DNA from: Allobaculum stercoricanis DSM 13633
Lineage (GTDB): Bacteria > Bacillota_I > Bacilli_A > Erysipelotrichales > Erysipelotrichaceae
Assembly (NCBI RefSeq): GCF_000384195.1
Contig: NZ_KB913034.1
Coordinates: 539,873 to 603,872 of the forward strand
Length of the DNA stretch: 64,000 nt
Direction: 5' to 3'
The notes beneath the pieces are model-generated. The model was given only the letters and a program-made list of their open reading frames with translations, did not search any database and had not been told where the DNA came from. The translations under genes were made by a program, and so were the position numbers. The first letter of the stretch is position 1. Each line of letters opens with the position of its first letter. Below are positions 25,139 through 34,155 of the stretch, piece by piece.

Positions 25139-25720
25139 ATGAGAGAAACACAACTGCAACGGAATACAAAAGAAACCCAAATCGATCTTTCAATCTCTCT
25201 AGATGAAGATCAAGCTACAAGTTATGTTTCAACGCCGATTGGCTTTTTTAATCACATGTTAGAGCTGTTCAGTTTTCATTCTAATATTTCAATTGATCTA
25301 GAAGCCCAAGGCGATGTTGATGTCGATGATCACCATTTAATCGAAGATACTGGGATTCTTTTAGGCCAAGCGCTTAAAAAAGCTTTAGGGGATAAACGAG
25401 GCATTGCTCGTTATGGAAATTGTCGCCTGCCTATGGATGAGGCTTTAGCGCAAGTGGATCTTGATTTTTCCGGACGTCCTTATCTCGTTTTTGAATGTGA
25501 ATTTCATCGTGAGAGTATTGGCGTTTTTTCTACAGAAATGGTCGAAGAATTTTTACGAGCATTCGCATTTAATGCAGGAATGACTTTGCATATCCATGTC
25601 TATGGAAAAAATGATCACCACCAAATCGAAGCAATTTTTAAAGGGCTCGGTCGAGCAATCAAACAAGCGGTCGCTATTGAATCAGATCGCTTACCTTCAA
25701 CAAAAGGAGTATTAGAATGA
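25139..25720 (+). CDS. hisB: Imidazoleglycerol-phosphate dehydratase
   Basis: A 193-residue manganese enzyme catalysing the sixth step. It contains the two metal-binding His-rich motifs HHLIEDTG and DHHQIEAIFK, plus GFFNHMLELFSFH. It is a stand-alone dehydratase with no fused histidinol-phosphatase domain, unlike E. coli HisB. AAAGGAAAT lies upstream. It overlaps hisH by four bases. Confidence 0.95.
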   Translation: MRETQLQRNTKETQIDLSISLDEDQATSYVSTPIGFFNHMLELFSFHSNISIDLEAQGDVDVDDHHLIEDTGILLGQALKKALGDKRGIARYGNCRLPMDEALAQVDLDFSGRPYLVFECEFHRESIGVFSTEMVEEFLRAFAFNAGMTLHIHVYGKNDHHQIEAIFKGLGRAIKQAVAIESDRLPSTKGVLE

Positions 25721-26361
25721 TTGGAATTATTGATTATGGAATGGGAAATCTCCACTCTGTTTACTCGGCTTGTCAATACTTAGAATTAGAGGCCATCATT
25801 TCGGCAGATCCACAACAATTAGAACGATGCGAACGCTTAATATTACCCGGCGTGGGAGCATTTGGGGACATGATTAACATGTTAACAAGTAGTGGTTTGT
25901 ACGATTGGTTGAAAGAACAAGTTGAAATTTGTCATAAACCTTTACTGGGAATTTGTTTGGGAATGCAGGCTTTATTTGATCGCTCCTTCGAATATGGTGA
26001 ATATGAAGGCATTCACTTTATGAAAGGCGATATTTGCCCATTAGAGTCTTTACAAGTCCATGAAAAAGGAAAAGAAGTTGTGCTAACGGTGCCACAAATC
26101 GGTTGGAATAAGCTGTTCTTTTCTAGTGATTTTGCACTCGCTGATGAATTAGAGGTAGATCCTTATGTTTATTTTGATCACTCATATGCCTTGATGCATT
26201 GGGATCCAATCAATTTAAAAGCCTATGCGCAATATGGTCCTTATATTATTCCGGCTATTTTAATTCAAGATAATGTGATGGGATGTCAGTTCCACCCAGA
26301 AAAATCCGGACCGACAGGGCTAAGAATTTTGGAATGGTTTGGAAAGGAGTTTTGCGTATGA
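25717..26361 (+). CDS. hisH: Imidazole glycerol phosphate synthase, glutaminase subunit
   Basis: A 214-residue class I glutamine amidotransferase that passes ammonia to HisF. It begins IGIIDYGMGNLHSV, has the oxyanion and nucleophile region LLGICLGMQALFD (catalytic Cys), and ends with GCQFHPEKSGPTG carrying the catalytic His and Glu. Both ends overlap their neighbours by four bases, ATGA type, consistent with matched production of HisH and HisF-pathway enzymes. Confidence 0.95.
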   Translation: MIGIIDYGMGNLHSVYSACQYLELEAIISADPQQLERCERLILPGVGAFGDMINMLTSSGLYDWLKEQVEICHKPLLGICLGMQALFDRSFEYGEYEGIHFMKGDICPLESLQVHEKGKEVVLTVPQIGWNKLFFSSDFALADELEVDPYVYFDHSYALMHWDPINLKAYAQYGPYIIPAILIQDNVMGCQFHPEKSGPTGLRILEWFGKEFCV

Positions 26362-27089
26362 TCCTCTTACCTGCAATCGATATTTTAGAAGGTAAGCCAG
26401 TTCGCTTACGGCAAGGAGACTATAACCAAGCAAACCAAGTCGCTGCTTCTGTTTTAGAAACAGCACAGTCATTTGCGGCAAGTGGGGCGACGTGGGTACA
26501 TTTAGTCGATTTAGATGGGGCAAAAGCAGGACGGCCGATCAACGATGCCCTCATTTTACAAACCGCCCAAGCACTCTCGATCCCTGTTGAAGTTGGTGGT
26601 GGAATTCGTAACGAAAGCCAAGCACGCATGTATTTAGATGGAGGAGTAGAGCGTGTCATTCTTTCTACAGCTGCGTTGGCTGATTTAAATTTAGTCAAAC
26701 GTCTAGCAAAAGACTATCCAGGCAGAATTGCGGTGGGATTAGATTGTAAAGATTCTCGCGTCAAAGTTTCCGGTTGGTTAGAAGATGGTGGAGTGATGAT
26801 TGAAGACGCTGTGCAAATGATGGAAGAAGCAGGAATTCAAACGCTGATTGTGACCGACATTTGTCGAGATGGCATGTTAAGTGGACCAAGTTATGAGTTG
26901 TATCGAAAACTATCAAAATTAACAACTTGTGATCTCATTGCGAGTGGTGGAATTGCGAGTTTAGAAGATTTAGAACAACTTGAAAAAGATGGCAATGTTG
27001 TCGGGGCGATTACCGGAAAAGCAATTTATTCGGGCGCCATTGATTTAAAGCCAGCTTTGATGATGTTAAACAAAGCGAAAGGAAAGTAA
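26358..27089 (+). CDS. hisA: ProFAR isomerase HisA
   Basis: A 243-residue TIM-barrel isomerase opening the ribose of ProFAR. The start [17 protein letters not shown] carries the first catalytic Asp; [12 protein letters not shown] carries the second region; IASGGIAS and [11 protein letters not shown] bind phosphate. A longer in-frame start at 26283 lies inside hisH and is rejected in favour of ATG 26358, which overlaps the hisH stop and has AAAGGAG upstream. Two bases separate it from hisF. Confidence 0.94.
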   Translation: MILLPAIDILEGKPVRLRQGDYNQANQVAASVLETAQSFAASGATWVHLVDLDGAKAGRPINDALILQTAQALSIPVEVGGGIRNESQARMYLDGGVERVILSTAALADLNLVKRLAKDYPGRIAVGLDCKDSRVKVSGWLEDGGVMIEDAVQMMEEAGIQTLIVTDICRDGMLSGPSYELYRKLSKLTTCDLIASGGIASLEDLEQLEKDGNVVGAITGKAIYSGAIDLKPALMMLNKAKGK

Positions 27090-27091
27090 AT

Positions 27092-27847
27092 ATGCTTACC
27101 AAACGAATTATTCCATGTCTCGATGTTCGCGATGGCAAAGTGGTTAAAGGGATTAACTTTGTGGGGATCAAAGAAGTCGGAGATCCGGTCGAACTTGCCA
27201 AAAAATATAATGATCAGCGCGCTGATGAGCTAGTTTTTTTAGATATCACAGCAACCTATGAAGGGCGTAAAACGATGGTTGATGTCGTTAGGCGTGTTGC
27301 CCAACAAGTGTTTATTCCTTTAACTGTTGGCGGGGGAATTTCTTCAATCGAACAAATCCGGGATTTATTACATAGTGGTGCCGATAAAATTTCTTTAAAT
27401 TCAGCCGCCTTAGACCATCCGGAATTGATTGAACAAGCAGCTAAAGTTTATGGTGCCCAATGTGTTGTTTTAGCTATTGATGCGAAAAAAATGCCCGATG
27501 GTTCATGGCATTGCTTTAAAGCAGGAGGTCGTGTGGATACTGGCATAGATGCAGTCGAATGGGCCAAAAAAGCAACAGCATTAGGTGCTGGAGAAATTTT
27601 ATTAACGAGTATGGATGCCGATGGAACGAAAAAAGGTTTTGATCTTGAACTCTGTCGTGCAATTAAACAAGCGGTCAACGTTCCCGTTATTGCTTCAGGA
27701 GGTTGTGGCCAAGTAGAACACTTTGCCCAAGTGTTTGAAGAAGATGTCGCCGATGCAGCGTTAGCGGCTTCTTTATTCCACTATAACGAATTAAGCGTAA
27801 GGGACGTGAAAGAACATTTAAAACAGAGAGGAGTCGAAGTTCGATGA
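27092..27847 (+). CDS. hisF: Imidazole glycerol phosphate synthase, cyclase subunit
   Basis: A 251-residue TIM-barrel cyclase that forms IGP and AICAR with ammonia from HisH. It begins [20 protein letters not shown], containing the catalytic Asp, and includes [34 protein letters not shown] with the second catalytic Asp, and [15 protein letters not shown] precedes ATG. It overlaps hisI by four bases. Confidence 0.95.
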   Translation: MLTKRIIPCLDVRDGKVVKGINFVGIKEVGDPVELAKKYNDQRADELVFLDITATYEGRKTMVDVVRRVAQQVFIPLTVGGGISSIEQIRDLLHSGADKISLNSAALDHPELIEQAAKVYGAQCVVLAIDAKKMPDGSWHCFKAGGRVDTGIDAVEWAKKATALGAGEILLTSMDADGTKKGFDLELCRAIKQAVNVPVIASGGCGQVEHFAQVFEEDVADAALAASLFHYNELSVRDVKEHLKQRGVEVR

Positions 27848-28173
27848 TCGATCTCGATTTTAAAAAATGTAATGGGCTAATTCCGACAATTGTTCAAGAT
27901 GTGCATGATGGGACAGTGTTGATGTTGGCCTATATGAATGAAGAAGCGCTGCAAAAAACGCTTGAAACCGGGAAAGCGACGTTTTGGTCGCGCAGTCGCA
28001 ATGAACTTTGGACAAAAGGGGAAACATCAGGCAATTTCCAACTCGTGAAAAAGATTTATAAAGATTGCGACGAAGATACCTTGTTACTTCAAGTCGAAAG
28101 TGTAGGACCAGCTTGTCATACTGGCAATCGAAGTTGTTTCTATCGCTTATTAGAAAAACAGCCTAACTCATGA
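27844..28173 (+). CDS. hisI: Phosphoribosyl-AMP cyclohydrolase
   Basis: A 109-residue zinc enzyme for the third step. It shows [31 protein letters not shown], the DCDEDTLL metal site and [12 protein letters not shown] with zinc cysteines. It encodes only the cyclohydrolase; the pyrophosphohydrolase is a separate gene just downstream, unlike the fused HisIE of enterobacteria. Confidence 0.94.
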   Translation: MIDLDFKKCNGLIPTIVQDVHDGTVLMLAYMNEEALQKTLETGKATFWSRSRNELWTKGETSGNFQLVKKIYKDCDEDTLLLQVESVGPACHTGNRSCFYRLLEKQPNS

Positions 28174-28202
28174 TTGTTTTAGAGATCAAGAAAGGAGAAG
28201 AA

Positions 28203-28532
28203 ATGGAACAAAACGAATTTGAAGTCTTGTATCAAACGATTATGGATCGAAAAGAAAATCCCCAAGAAGGATCATATACGGCATATTTGTTTGAAAAAGG
28301 CGAAGATAAAATCTTAAAAAAAGTCGGTGAAGAGTGCACGGAGGTTGTGATTGCTTCTTTAAATCAAACGAAAGAAGATTTAGTCAATGAAATGGCGGAT
28401 CTCATTTATCACTTAACAGTTTTGATGGCGCAAAAAGGAGTTTCAATGGCGGATGTGGAAGCAGAACTCGCCAAACGTTCAGAAAAAAAGCATAATTTAA
28501 AAGCCGAGCGAAAACCGATTACCAACTATTAA
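28203..28532 (+). CDS. hisE: Phosphoribosyl-ATP pyrophosphohydrolase
   Basis: A 109-residue MazG-like enzyme for the second step. Key segments are SYTAYLFEKGEDKILKKVGEE and the metal-binding EECTEVVIA and NEMADLIYHLTVL helices. A longer frame from 28170 exists, but AAAGGAGAAGAA precedes ATG 28203 and the family starts near there. Last gene of the operon; a strong terminator follows. Confidence 0.93.
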   Translation: MEQNEFEVLYQTIMDRKENPQEGSYTAYLFEKGEDKILKKVGEECTEVVIASLNQTKEDLVNEMADLIYHLTVLMAQKGVSMADVEAELAKRSEKKHNLKAERKPITNY

Positions 28533-28568
28533 GCACTGAAAGAATTAAATCAATCTATATATAAATAG

Positions 28569-28609
28569 AAAACCGTCCAAATCAATTGAATTATTTTGGA
28601 CGGTTTTTA
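28569..28609 (+). terminator. Terminator of the histidine operon
   Basis: AAAACCGTCCAAA (28569-28581) pairs with TTTTGGACGGTTTT and a T-run. It reaches the end of the convergent lysO gene and may serve both directions. Confidence 0.88.
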
Positions 28610-28610
28610 A

Positions 28611-29213
28611 TTACATGATATTGATAAAGAACGAAATCAAAATTGGAACCATAAACGAGCAGATTACGCCATTGAATACAGATAAAACGACGGTTTCTTC
28701 GTTGGTATATTTTAAAATGATCGGCAAGGTCGTATCTTCACTCGTTGCGCCAGCGGGAGCGATGCAAGTGTAGTGATTAAAATGAATAGCGAGAAATGGA
28801 ATGATCATGAAGGAAAACATCTCACGCATTAGATTGCTCATAAAAGCAATACTGCCTATTTCAGCAGTCGCTAATTCACTAAGGGTAACACCAGCTAAAC
28901 TATACCAACCTAAGCCACTAGCAATCGCAGTGCCATAACCGATCGGCATTTTTAAAATTAAAGAACAAATAAAGCCCCCTAATATGGAACCAATGATAAC
29001 TCCAATAGGGATGATGAAAATCTTCACATGATATTCTTTGATTTTAGAAAAAATGCCTTTTTGCATCCCGATGCTAATGCCAACGGAAAACATGAGGACA
29101 TATAATACGATATCTTTATTTTCTATGATCGCATTGAGTGGGGGCAGTTCGGCTCCAGACATTCCATAAAAGAGTCCGAGAATCAATGCTAAAATCATGA
29201 CTAAAACAATCAT
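28611..29213 (-). CDS. LysO-family lysine exporter, C-terminal subunit
   Basis: A 200-residue integral membrane protein with about six helices, matching the C-terminal two-thirds of LysO (YbjE), the E. coli lysine exporter. Characteristic is the long conserved run around GYGTAIASGLGWYSLAGVTL, then NLMREMFSF and the APAGATSEDTTLP motif. The N-terminal third is encoded by the gene just upstream, nine bases away, so the two proteins probably form one transporter. TGAGGTG, overlapping the upstream stop codon, supplies the ribosome site. Confidence 0.85.
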   Translation of the reverse strand: MIVLVMILALILGLFYGMSGAELPPLNAIIENKDIVLYVLMFSVGISIGMQKGIFSKIKEYHVKIFIIPIGVIIGSILGGFICSLILKMPIGYGTAIASGLGWYSLAGVTLSELATAEIGSIAFMSNLMREMFSFMIIPFLAIHFNHYTCIAPAGATSEDTTLPIILKYTNEETVVLSVFNGVICSFMVPILISFFINIM

Positions 29214-29222
29214 TCATACACC

Positions 29223-29507
29223 TCATTTTTCTTGAGAATTATCTCTTTTTTCCATAAATTTTTTAGTTAAAACATAGACGATTAGAATGGACAATACGGT
29301 GGGGATGAAAAAGAACAATAAACTGGATAGCCCTAATGAAGATAGATTACTCATAAAGTTTTGATCTTTTCCTAATGTTGCGCCCATCGAGAGAATCAAC
29401 AGAAAAGTACATGCAAGAGAGATAAATTCGTTTTCCTTTTTTGCCCGATTTGGTACGAGGAATCGTCCGGCCAGAATACCAAAACACATAACAATTAAAA
29501 CATCCAC
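29223..29507 (-). CDS. LysO-family lysine exporter, N-terminal subunit
   Basis: A 94-residue membrane protein with three hydrophobic segments. It corresponds to the N-terminal DUF340-type domain of LysO (ILAGRFLVP near the start; FISLACTFLLILSMGATLG in the middle). AAGGGGGAT stands before ATG. It is translated ahead of the C-terminal partner in one operon. No lysine riboswitch fold is obvious upstream. Confidence 0.82.
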   Translation of the reverse strand: MDVLIVMCFGILAGRFLVPNRAKKENEFISLACTFLLILSMGATLGKDQNFMSNLSSLGLSSLLFFFIPTVLSILIVYVLTKKFMEKRDNSQEK

Positions 29508-29782
29508 AAAATATCCCCCTTCATTTCAAAAAAAGCATTGCACATTGTATCAAAAATTATAGATAAAATGAACTTTCCTTACTAACGATTCATTTCTGTG
29601 AAAGACTTGCCTATTCTTAGGCGAAAAGAATTCGCTATCGTGAAATTGAGGTAGAGAATGAAGAAAACTCAGCTTGAATTCGTACGATAGGAAAACTTTC
29701 AAAAATAAAGTCAACAGAACATGAAAAGAAATGTCGTAATCGAGAGGTTGAAGGATTTCTGAAATAATTGAATGGATCATTT

Positions 29783-29814
29783 ACACACCGCTAATGATTG
29801 GAGGTGTGTTTTTT
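29783..29814 (+). terminator. Orphan plus-strand terminator in the 29508-29916 gap
   Basis: ACACACC (29783-29789) and GGTGTGT (29803-29809), then six Ts. No plus-strand gene precedes it: the stretch 29508-29782 contains only short frames, a small GCCTA-TTC-TTAGGC hairpin near 29630, and a weak -35 (TTGCAC, 29538). A small RNA ending here is possible. Confidence 0.6.
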
Positions 29815-29916
29815 AGTTAAGCAAAATGCAAAGAAACATTAGGAAATTGTTTCGATTTTAGCTCGTAAGATTTAACGATTGTTCTTTAAATTAAGATTCA
29901 AGGAGTTTTTAATCTT

Positions 29917-30522
29917 ATGAAACAATACTTAATCATTAGTATCGGTATGATTTTATTTGGTTTGAGTTCAACTTATTTGATCGAATTTATAAATCATTGG
30001 TTTTTATTGGGGTGCTTTGCGATCTTTTGTAGTTCTGTATTTGTACTTTTTGCCCAATCCCCAAAAGAAGCGATTGTTTTCTATTTGATGTATAGCGTAT
30101 CGTTTCTTCTTTCAAGATATTTACTGACTAGTTTTGATTTAGCCCCTGTTTTCTATTTCATCACAATTAGTGGTCTTGCTTGTTTGACTATTTTATTTTT
30201 GACGCGCCCGGGTGTGAAAATGAATGCTTTACGTTCTTTTGCGGCCCTTGTTTTTATTTTATTTTTAATGAATCAGCCACGATCGGTTTTTTATATTGGT
30301 TTAGTGATCGGCATATTGACGTTTGTGAATTTGAGTTTACAAGCAAGTCGTACAGATTTTTCTAAAAAACGCTTCTGGAAAGATCGTACGGCGCATCGAA
30401 ACTTTCAAGAAAGAATTGCCGCAAGAAATCGATTGACAACCTTGTTGATCGTGCAAAGTGTTTGCGCGGAATATAACAAATTGGATAATTATCAATATAA
30501 TTCGAAAACGCCATTACTTTAG
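29917..30522 (+). CDS. Multi-pass membrane protein of unknown function
   Basis: A 201-residue protein with five or six hydrophobic helices in its first 145 residues, then a basic cytoplasmic tail (SRTDFSKKRFWKDR to ERIAARNRL) and a last helix-like stretch. I do not recognise the family. AAGGAG lies 12 bases before ATG. It precedes the two-component system genes by about 175 bases in the same direction and could be part of the same signalling unit, but there is no direct evidence. Confidence 0.6.
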   Translation: MKQYLIISIGMILFGLSSTYLIEFINHWFLLGCFAIFCSSVFVLFAQSPKEAIVFYLMYSVSFLLSRYLLTSFDLAPVFYFITISGLACLTILFLTRPGVKMNALRSFAALVFILFLMNQPRSVFYIGLVIGILTFVNLSLQASRTDFSKKRFWKDRTAHRNFQERIAARNRLTTLLIVQSVCAEYNKLDNYQYNSKTPLL

Positions 30523-30697
30523 CGTAAAAGTGGTGTTGTATATAAAATAATAATGTCAATCTTACGTCTTTGTGATTCATTTGAATCACGGTCAAATCTT
30601 TGTTTGGTCATGTTAGAATAAAAGTAGTTTGAAAAAACAAACTCATTGATTGATTCAATATCGAATAAACGATTCGTTAAATAGAAAGGGAATAAAT

Positions 30698-31411
30698 ATG
30701 GAACATTTAATTCTTGTTGTCGAAGACGATCAGGGTCTTCGCGAAGCAATTAATATTTATTTGAAAAGCCAACAATACAAAACAGTGTTAGCAGAAAATG
30801 GAATGGAAGGATTACAACAATTGGATAAATTGGGCGATCAAGTGCATCTTGCGATTGTCGATTTAATGATGCCAGTCATGGATGGTTTGACGATGATTCA
30901 AGAAGTGCGCAAACGTTATGATTTTCCAATCATCATTCTTTCTGCCCGTTCAGAAGAAGTGGATAAAATTAACGGTTTAACGATGGGTGCGGATGACTAT
31001 TTAACAAAACCATTCTCATCGATGGAATTATTAGCGCGTGTCAATGCCGCTTTACGTCGTTATGATCGGTTCTTGGAAATGAAAACGACAGGTGTGGATG
31101 ATAAAAAAGCAGAACTGTTAGTCAATCGAGGTCTGGAACTGAATACCTTAACGAAAGAAGTTCGTGTGGATGGCAAAGAAGTCCATTTGACACCAAAAGA
31201 ATTTTTAATTCTTGAACTGTTGATGCGTAATCCTGGACGAGTATTTTCTGCTGCCGAAATCTATGAATCAATTTGGAAAGAAGATGCCCTGTCCACAGAA
31301 ACGATTACCGTTCATATCCGTAAATTACGAGAAAAAATTGAAGAAAATCCAAAAAAACCGGTTTATTTACAAGTTGTCTGGGGCTTGGGCTATAAACTGC
31401 GTCGTGACTAA
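30698..31411 (+). CDS. OmpR-family response regulator
   Basis: A 237-residue DNA-binding response regulator. The receiver domain shows the acidic pair VVEDDQ, the phospho-acceptor Asp in AIVDLMMPVMDG, the switch Ser in IILSARSEE, and Lys in YLTKPFS. The C-terminal winged helix includes VHLTPKEFLILELLMRNPGRVFS and TVHIRKLREKIE. An in-frame ATG at 30650 has no ribosome site; GAAAGGG precedes ATG 30698. Its stop overlaps the kinase start, so the two are co-translated. Confidence 0.93.
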   Translation: MEHLILVVEDDQGLREAINIYLKSQQYKTVLAENGMEGLQQLDKLGDQVHLAIVDLMMPVMDGLTMIQEVRKRYDFPIIILSARSEEVDKINGLTMGADDYLTKPFSSMELLARVNAALRRYDRFLEMKTTGVDDKKAELLVNRGLELNTLTKEVRVDGKEVHLTPKEFLILELLMRNPGRVFSAAEIYESIWKEDALSTETITVHIRKLREKIEENPKKPVYLQVVWGLGYKLRRD

Positions 31412-34101
31412 TGAAAAATAAAAAGAATTTTTGGTTTACCTCGTTGATCGTTGTACTCACTGTTGTGATCTCGGTTTTAGCCAGTCAAATTACCGGACGA
31501 ATCGTCATCTCGCAAAACTCGCAACGCATTTATTTAGTGAATTCACTCCAACAATATTTAGAACAAAATGCGGTATCGCGATTGAGAAGTTTAGATTCAC
31601 AAGCACAATGGTTGAATGTGGAAGAGGATGCTCCTCAAGAAGTTCAGGATTATATTGCGGAAACATTGACGACATCCATTCGTTTAAGTGACGATCAACT
31701 ATCAAAAGATAGTAACTTAGCGTGGATTATTCATATGCGTGTCGATGGTGTTGACCATGAATATACGCATAACTGGAAAGATTCATACAACATGGAAACC
31801 GGAGCCCTCGATTACACGATTCGTAAAAGCGGAAATAAGATTTCCTATTCGGGTTTGAATTATCCAACGCAAGCTTTCAATGCGAAAAAGACAATTCTTG
31901 TTCCGCCATCGATCGTTCCGACAAAACGTTTAGGTTCACAAAAAGGTGCCGAATATTCGTATTCATTTAACCTTCCTAATGATTTTTCGATACGTTATTA
32001 CATTCCGTCGAATATTAAACCCAATGCGGGAGTGATCGCACGGACTTGCGAGAACAAGGATGTCAGAAACTTCTTTTTCGCTCTTTTTGCGGGAAGTGGA
32101 GTTTTAGCGGCGATCGTTATTCTGACGAAGTGGAAATATGAAGAAGAAACTTTCATGTTGGCACATTTACGCAATATGAAAGCAATATTTGCATGGTTGA
32201 CCATGGGGATATCGATTTATGGTGTGGCGTCTATTTTATATGCGCTTGCCGTCTTTAAAGCGAGTGGCACACTGAATCAATTGCTTCAAAGTTTTGGTCT
32301 AACGATTACACAAGCAGAAGTAACGGCTTTTGGAACTATACTTGTTGGTTGGATGGTTTTATATCAACTGATCACGTTGGCTTTGTTGTATATCAAATCC
32401 ATTTTCTCGCAAGGCATCGTGCGTTATTTACAACACGATACCTTAGTTGCGCAAATTTTAAAAAATAGTCAGGTCAACCTTGCACAAGTGATGAGTTCTT
32501 CAACAAACAATACTTCGATTTTTCAAATCTTTGTTTTGGGCAGTATTTTAATGGTTATTGTTTGTGCGCTCATTGCTGGTTTTGGCATGGTCTTTGGATC
32601 AATTGGATTAATAATTGGCTTTGTCTTTGGGGTCTTGTTATGTTGCGGCTTTTTATGGGGCGTCTATAGCAAGATGGATCAAAGCTATCAAAAAGTTTAT
32701 CAAGCGAGTCAAAAACTAGCGAACGGTCATTTTAATGATTTAGAAGAACAAGAAATTGGATTGTATCAACCGTTATATAACTTGTTGGTCGAGACATCGA
32801 ATAGTTGTCAAGAAGCGGTCAAAGAAGGTCTAGCGAGTCAGATTTCTAAAACGCAATTGATTTCGAATGTCTCACACGATTTAAAAACACCAGTAGCCGG
32901 CATTCAAAGCTATGCCGAACTGATTTCTTTATCCGATAACATGGATGATATTCATGAGTATTCAAAACGGTTAACGGGATATTCAGAACGTCTAACCGAT
33001 TTGATCACCGACTTATTTGATGTTGCAAGAGCAACGAGTGGTGATATTGTCCTTGAACAAATTGATTTGGATTTAAGCGAACTGATTATGCAGGTTGCTG
33101 CGGAATGGACCGATCAGTTTGACGAAAAACAATTGACACTTGTGATGAATTTACAACCGAATGCCCTAGTGCATTTAGATCCGGGTAAAACGGTTCGCAT
33201 TATCGAAAACTTATTATCCAATATTTATAAATACGCGATGAAAAATACCCGTGTATTTGTTGATTTGTATGAACGAGAAGGTTTCTGCCATGTAATCTTT
33301 AAAAACATCTCTAGTACGCAAATGAATTTTACACCTGAATCGATTGTTGAACGATTTACAAGAGGCGATGCTTCCCGACATGAGAAGGGCAGTGGACTTG
33401 GACTTGCGATCGTCAAAAGTTTCACGGAAATTCAACAAGGATCCTTTGAAGTTCAAACAGATGGCGATTTATTTAAAGCAGTCATGATTTTTGAAGCGCC
33501 ACTTATGGCCAAGATGGCCAAAGAGGCTAGGGAAAAAGAATTTGCGAATCGACCTGAATCGATGCCTGATTTACCTCCAATGCCACCATTAGAAGAACCA
33601 TTATCTGATACAAGCAATGTCGATCCTATTCAAGTGAATGAGTCCATCATGACTAAAGATGAACCATTACTCGAACATGAAGAAGCTTCTAGTTCAAATG
33701 CAAAGGACAATGATGTCATTCAAGAAATGATCAACGAAAATGCTGAAAGTTTACCTGTTGAAAAGATTAGTGAACAAGATCAGCAATCGCAAGAAAATAC
33801 AGAAGAGATTCCGGCTCTACCTGTAGTTGATGTGGAGGCTATAATTCAAGCTATTCGCGATTTACATCAACGAAAAGTTCAACAACAACAAGAGTATGAA
33901 GTCGAAACCGATGTGTTACGCAAGGCTTCTTTGAAATCATCAATAACTGAACTTGAACGCATGGAAAAAGAAGCAATTGCGCAAGCAAAACAAGACATTG
34001 AACCAAAATCAGATTTGCAAAGTGATGAATCTATTGATTTGCAAGAGTGGACAAAATGGAAAACATTCATCAAAGAAATAGAAGAAGAACAAGAAAACTA
34101 A
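31411..34101 (+). CDS. Large sensor histidine kinase with acidic C-terminal extension
   Basis: An 896-residue membrane kinase partnered with the adjacent regulator. Parts: a first transmembrane helix (about 8-27); an extracytoplasmic region to about 215; several more helices to about 420; a linker; the phospho-acceptor motif SNVSHDLKTP with His at residue 489; an ATPase domain with NLLSNIYKYAM and GSGLGLAIVKS (near 660); then about 195 extra residues. That tail is Pro/Glu-rich (LPPMPPLEEPL), very acidic, and ends in a likely coiled coil with RDLHQRKVQQQQ. Such a tail is not part of the standard kinase core. The signal sensed is unknown. Confidence 0.88.
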   Translation: MKNKKNFWFTSLIVVLTVVISVLASQITGRIVISQNSQRIYLVNSLQQYLEQNAVSRLRSLDSQAQWLNVEEDAPQEVQDYIAETLTTSIRLSDDQLSKDSNLAWIIHMRVDGVDHEYTHNWKDSYNMETGALDYTIRKSGNKISYSGLNYPTQAFNAKKTILVPPSIVPTKRLGSQKGAEYSYSFNLPNDFSIRYYIPSNIKPNAGVIARTCENKDVRNFFFALFAGSGVLAAIVILTKWKYEEETFMLAHLRNMKAIFAWLTMGISIYGVASILYALAVFKASGTLNQLLQSFGLTITQAEVTAFGTILVGWMVLYQLITLALLYIKSIFSQGIVRYLQHDTLVAQILKNSQVNLAQVMSSSTNNTSIFQIFVLGSILMVIVCALIAGFGMVFGSIGLIIGFVFGVLLCCGFLWGVYSKMDQSYQKVYQASQKLANGHFNDLEEQEIGLYQPLYNLLVETSNSCQEAVKEGLASQISKTQLISNVSHDLKTPVAGIQSYAELISLSDNMDDIHEYSKRLTGYSERLTDLITDLFDVARATSGDIVLEQIDLDLSELIMQVAAEWTDQFDEKQLTLVMNLQPNALVHLDPGKTVRIIENLLSNIYKYAMKNTRVFVDLYEREGFCHVIFKNISSTQMNFTPESIVERFTRGDASRHEKGSGLGLAIVKSFTEIQQGSFEVQTDGDLFKAVMIFEAPLMAKMAKEAREKEFANRPESMPDLPPMPPLEEPLSDTSNVDPIQVNESIMTKDEPLLEHEEASSSNAKDNDVIQEMINENAESLPVEKISEQDQQSQENTEEIPALPVVDVEAIIQAIRDLHQRKVQQQQEYEVETDVLRKASLKSSITELERMEKEAIAQAKQDIEPKSDLQSDESIDLQEWTKWKTFIKEIEEEQEN

Positions 34102-34155
34102 GCATCTTCAAGGCCAATTTGGAGTTGAAAGTGTTCAATGGTCAGGGAGGTAAAC

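Noticed and set aside
29508..29916. Lysine riboswitch upstream of the lysO pair
   Set aside because: I could not find the conserved lysine-aptamer segments on the minus strand.
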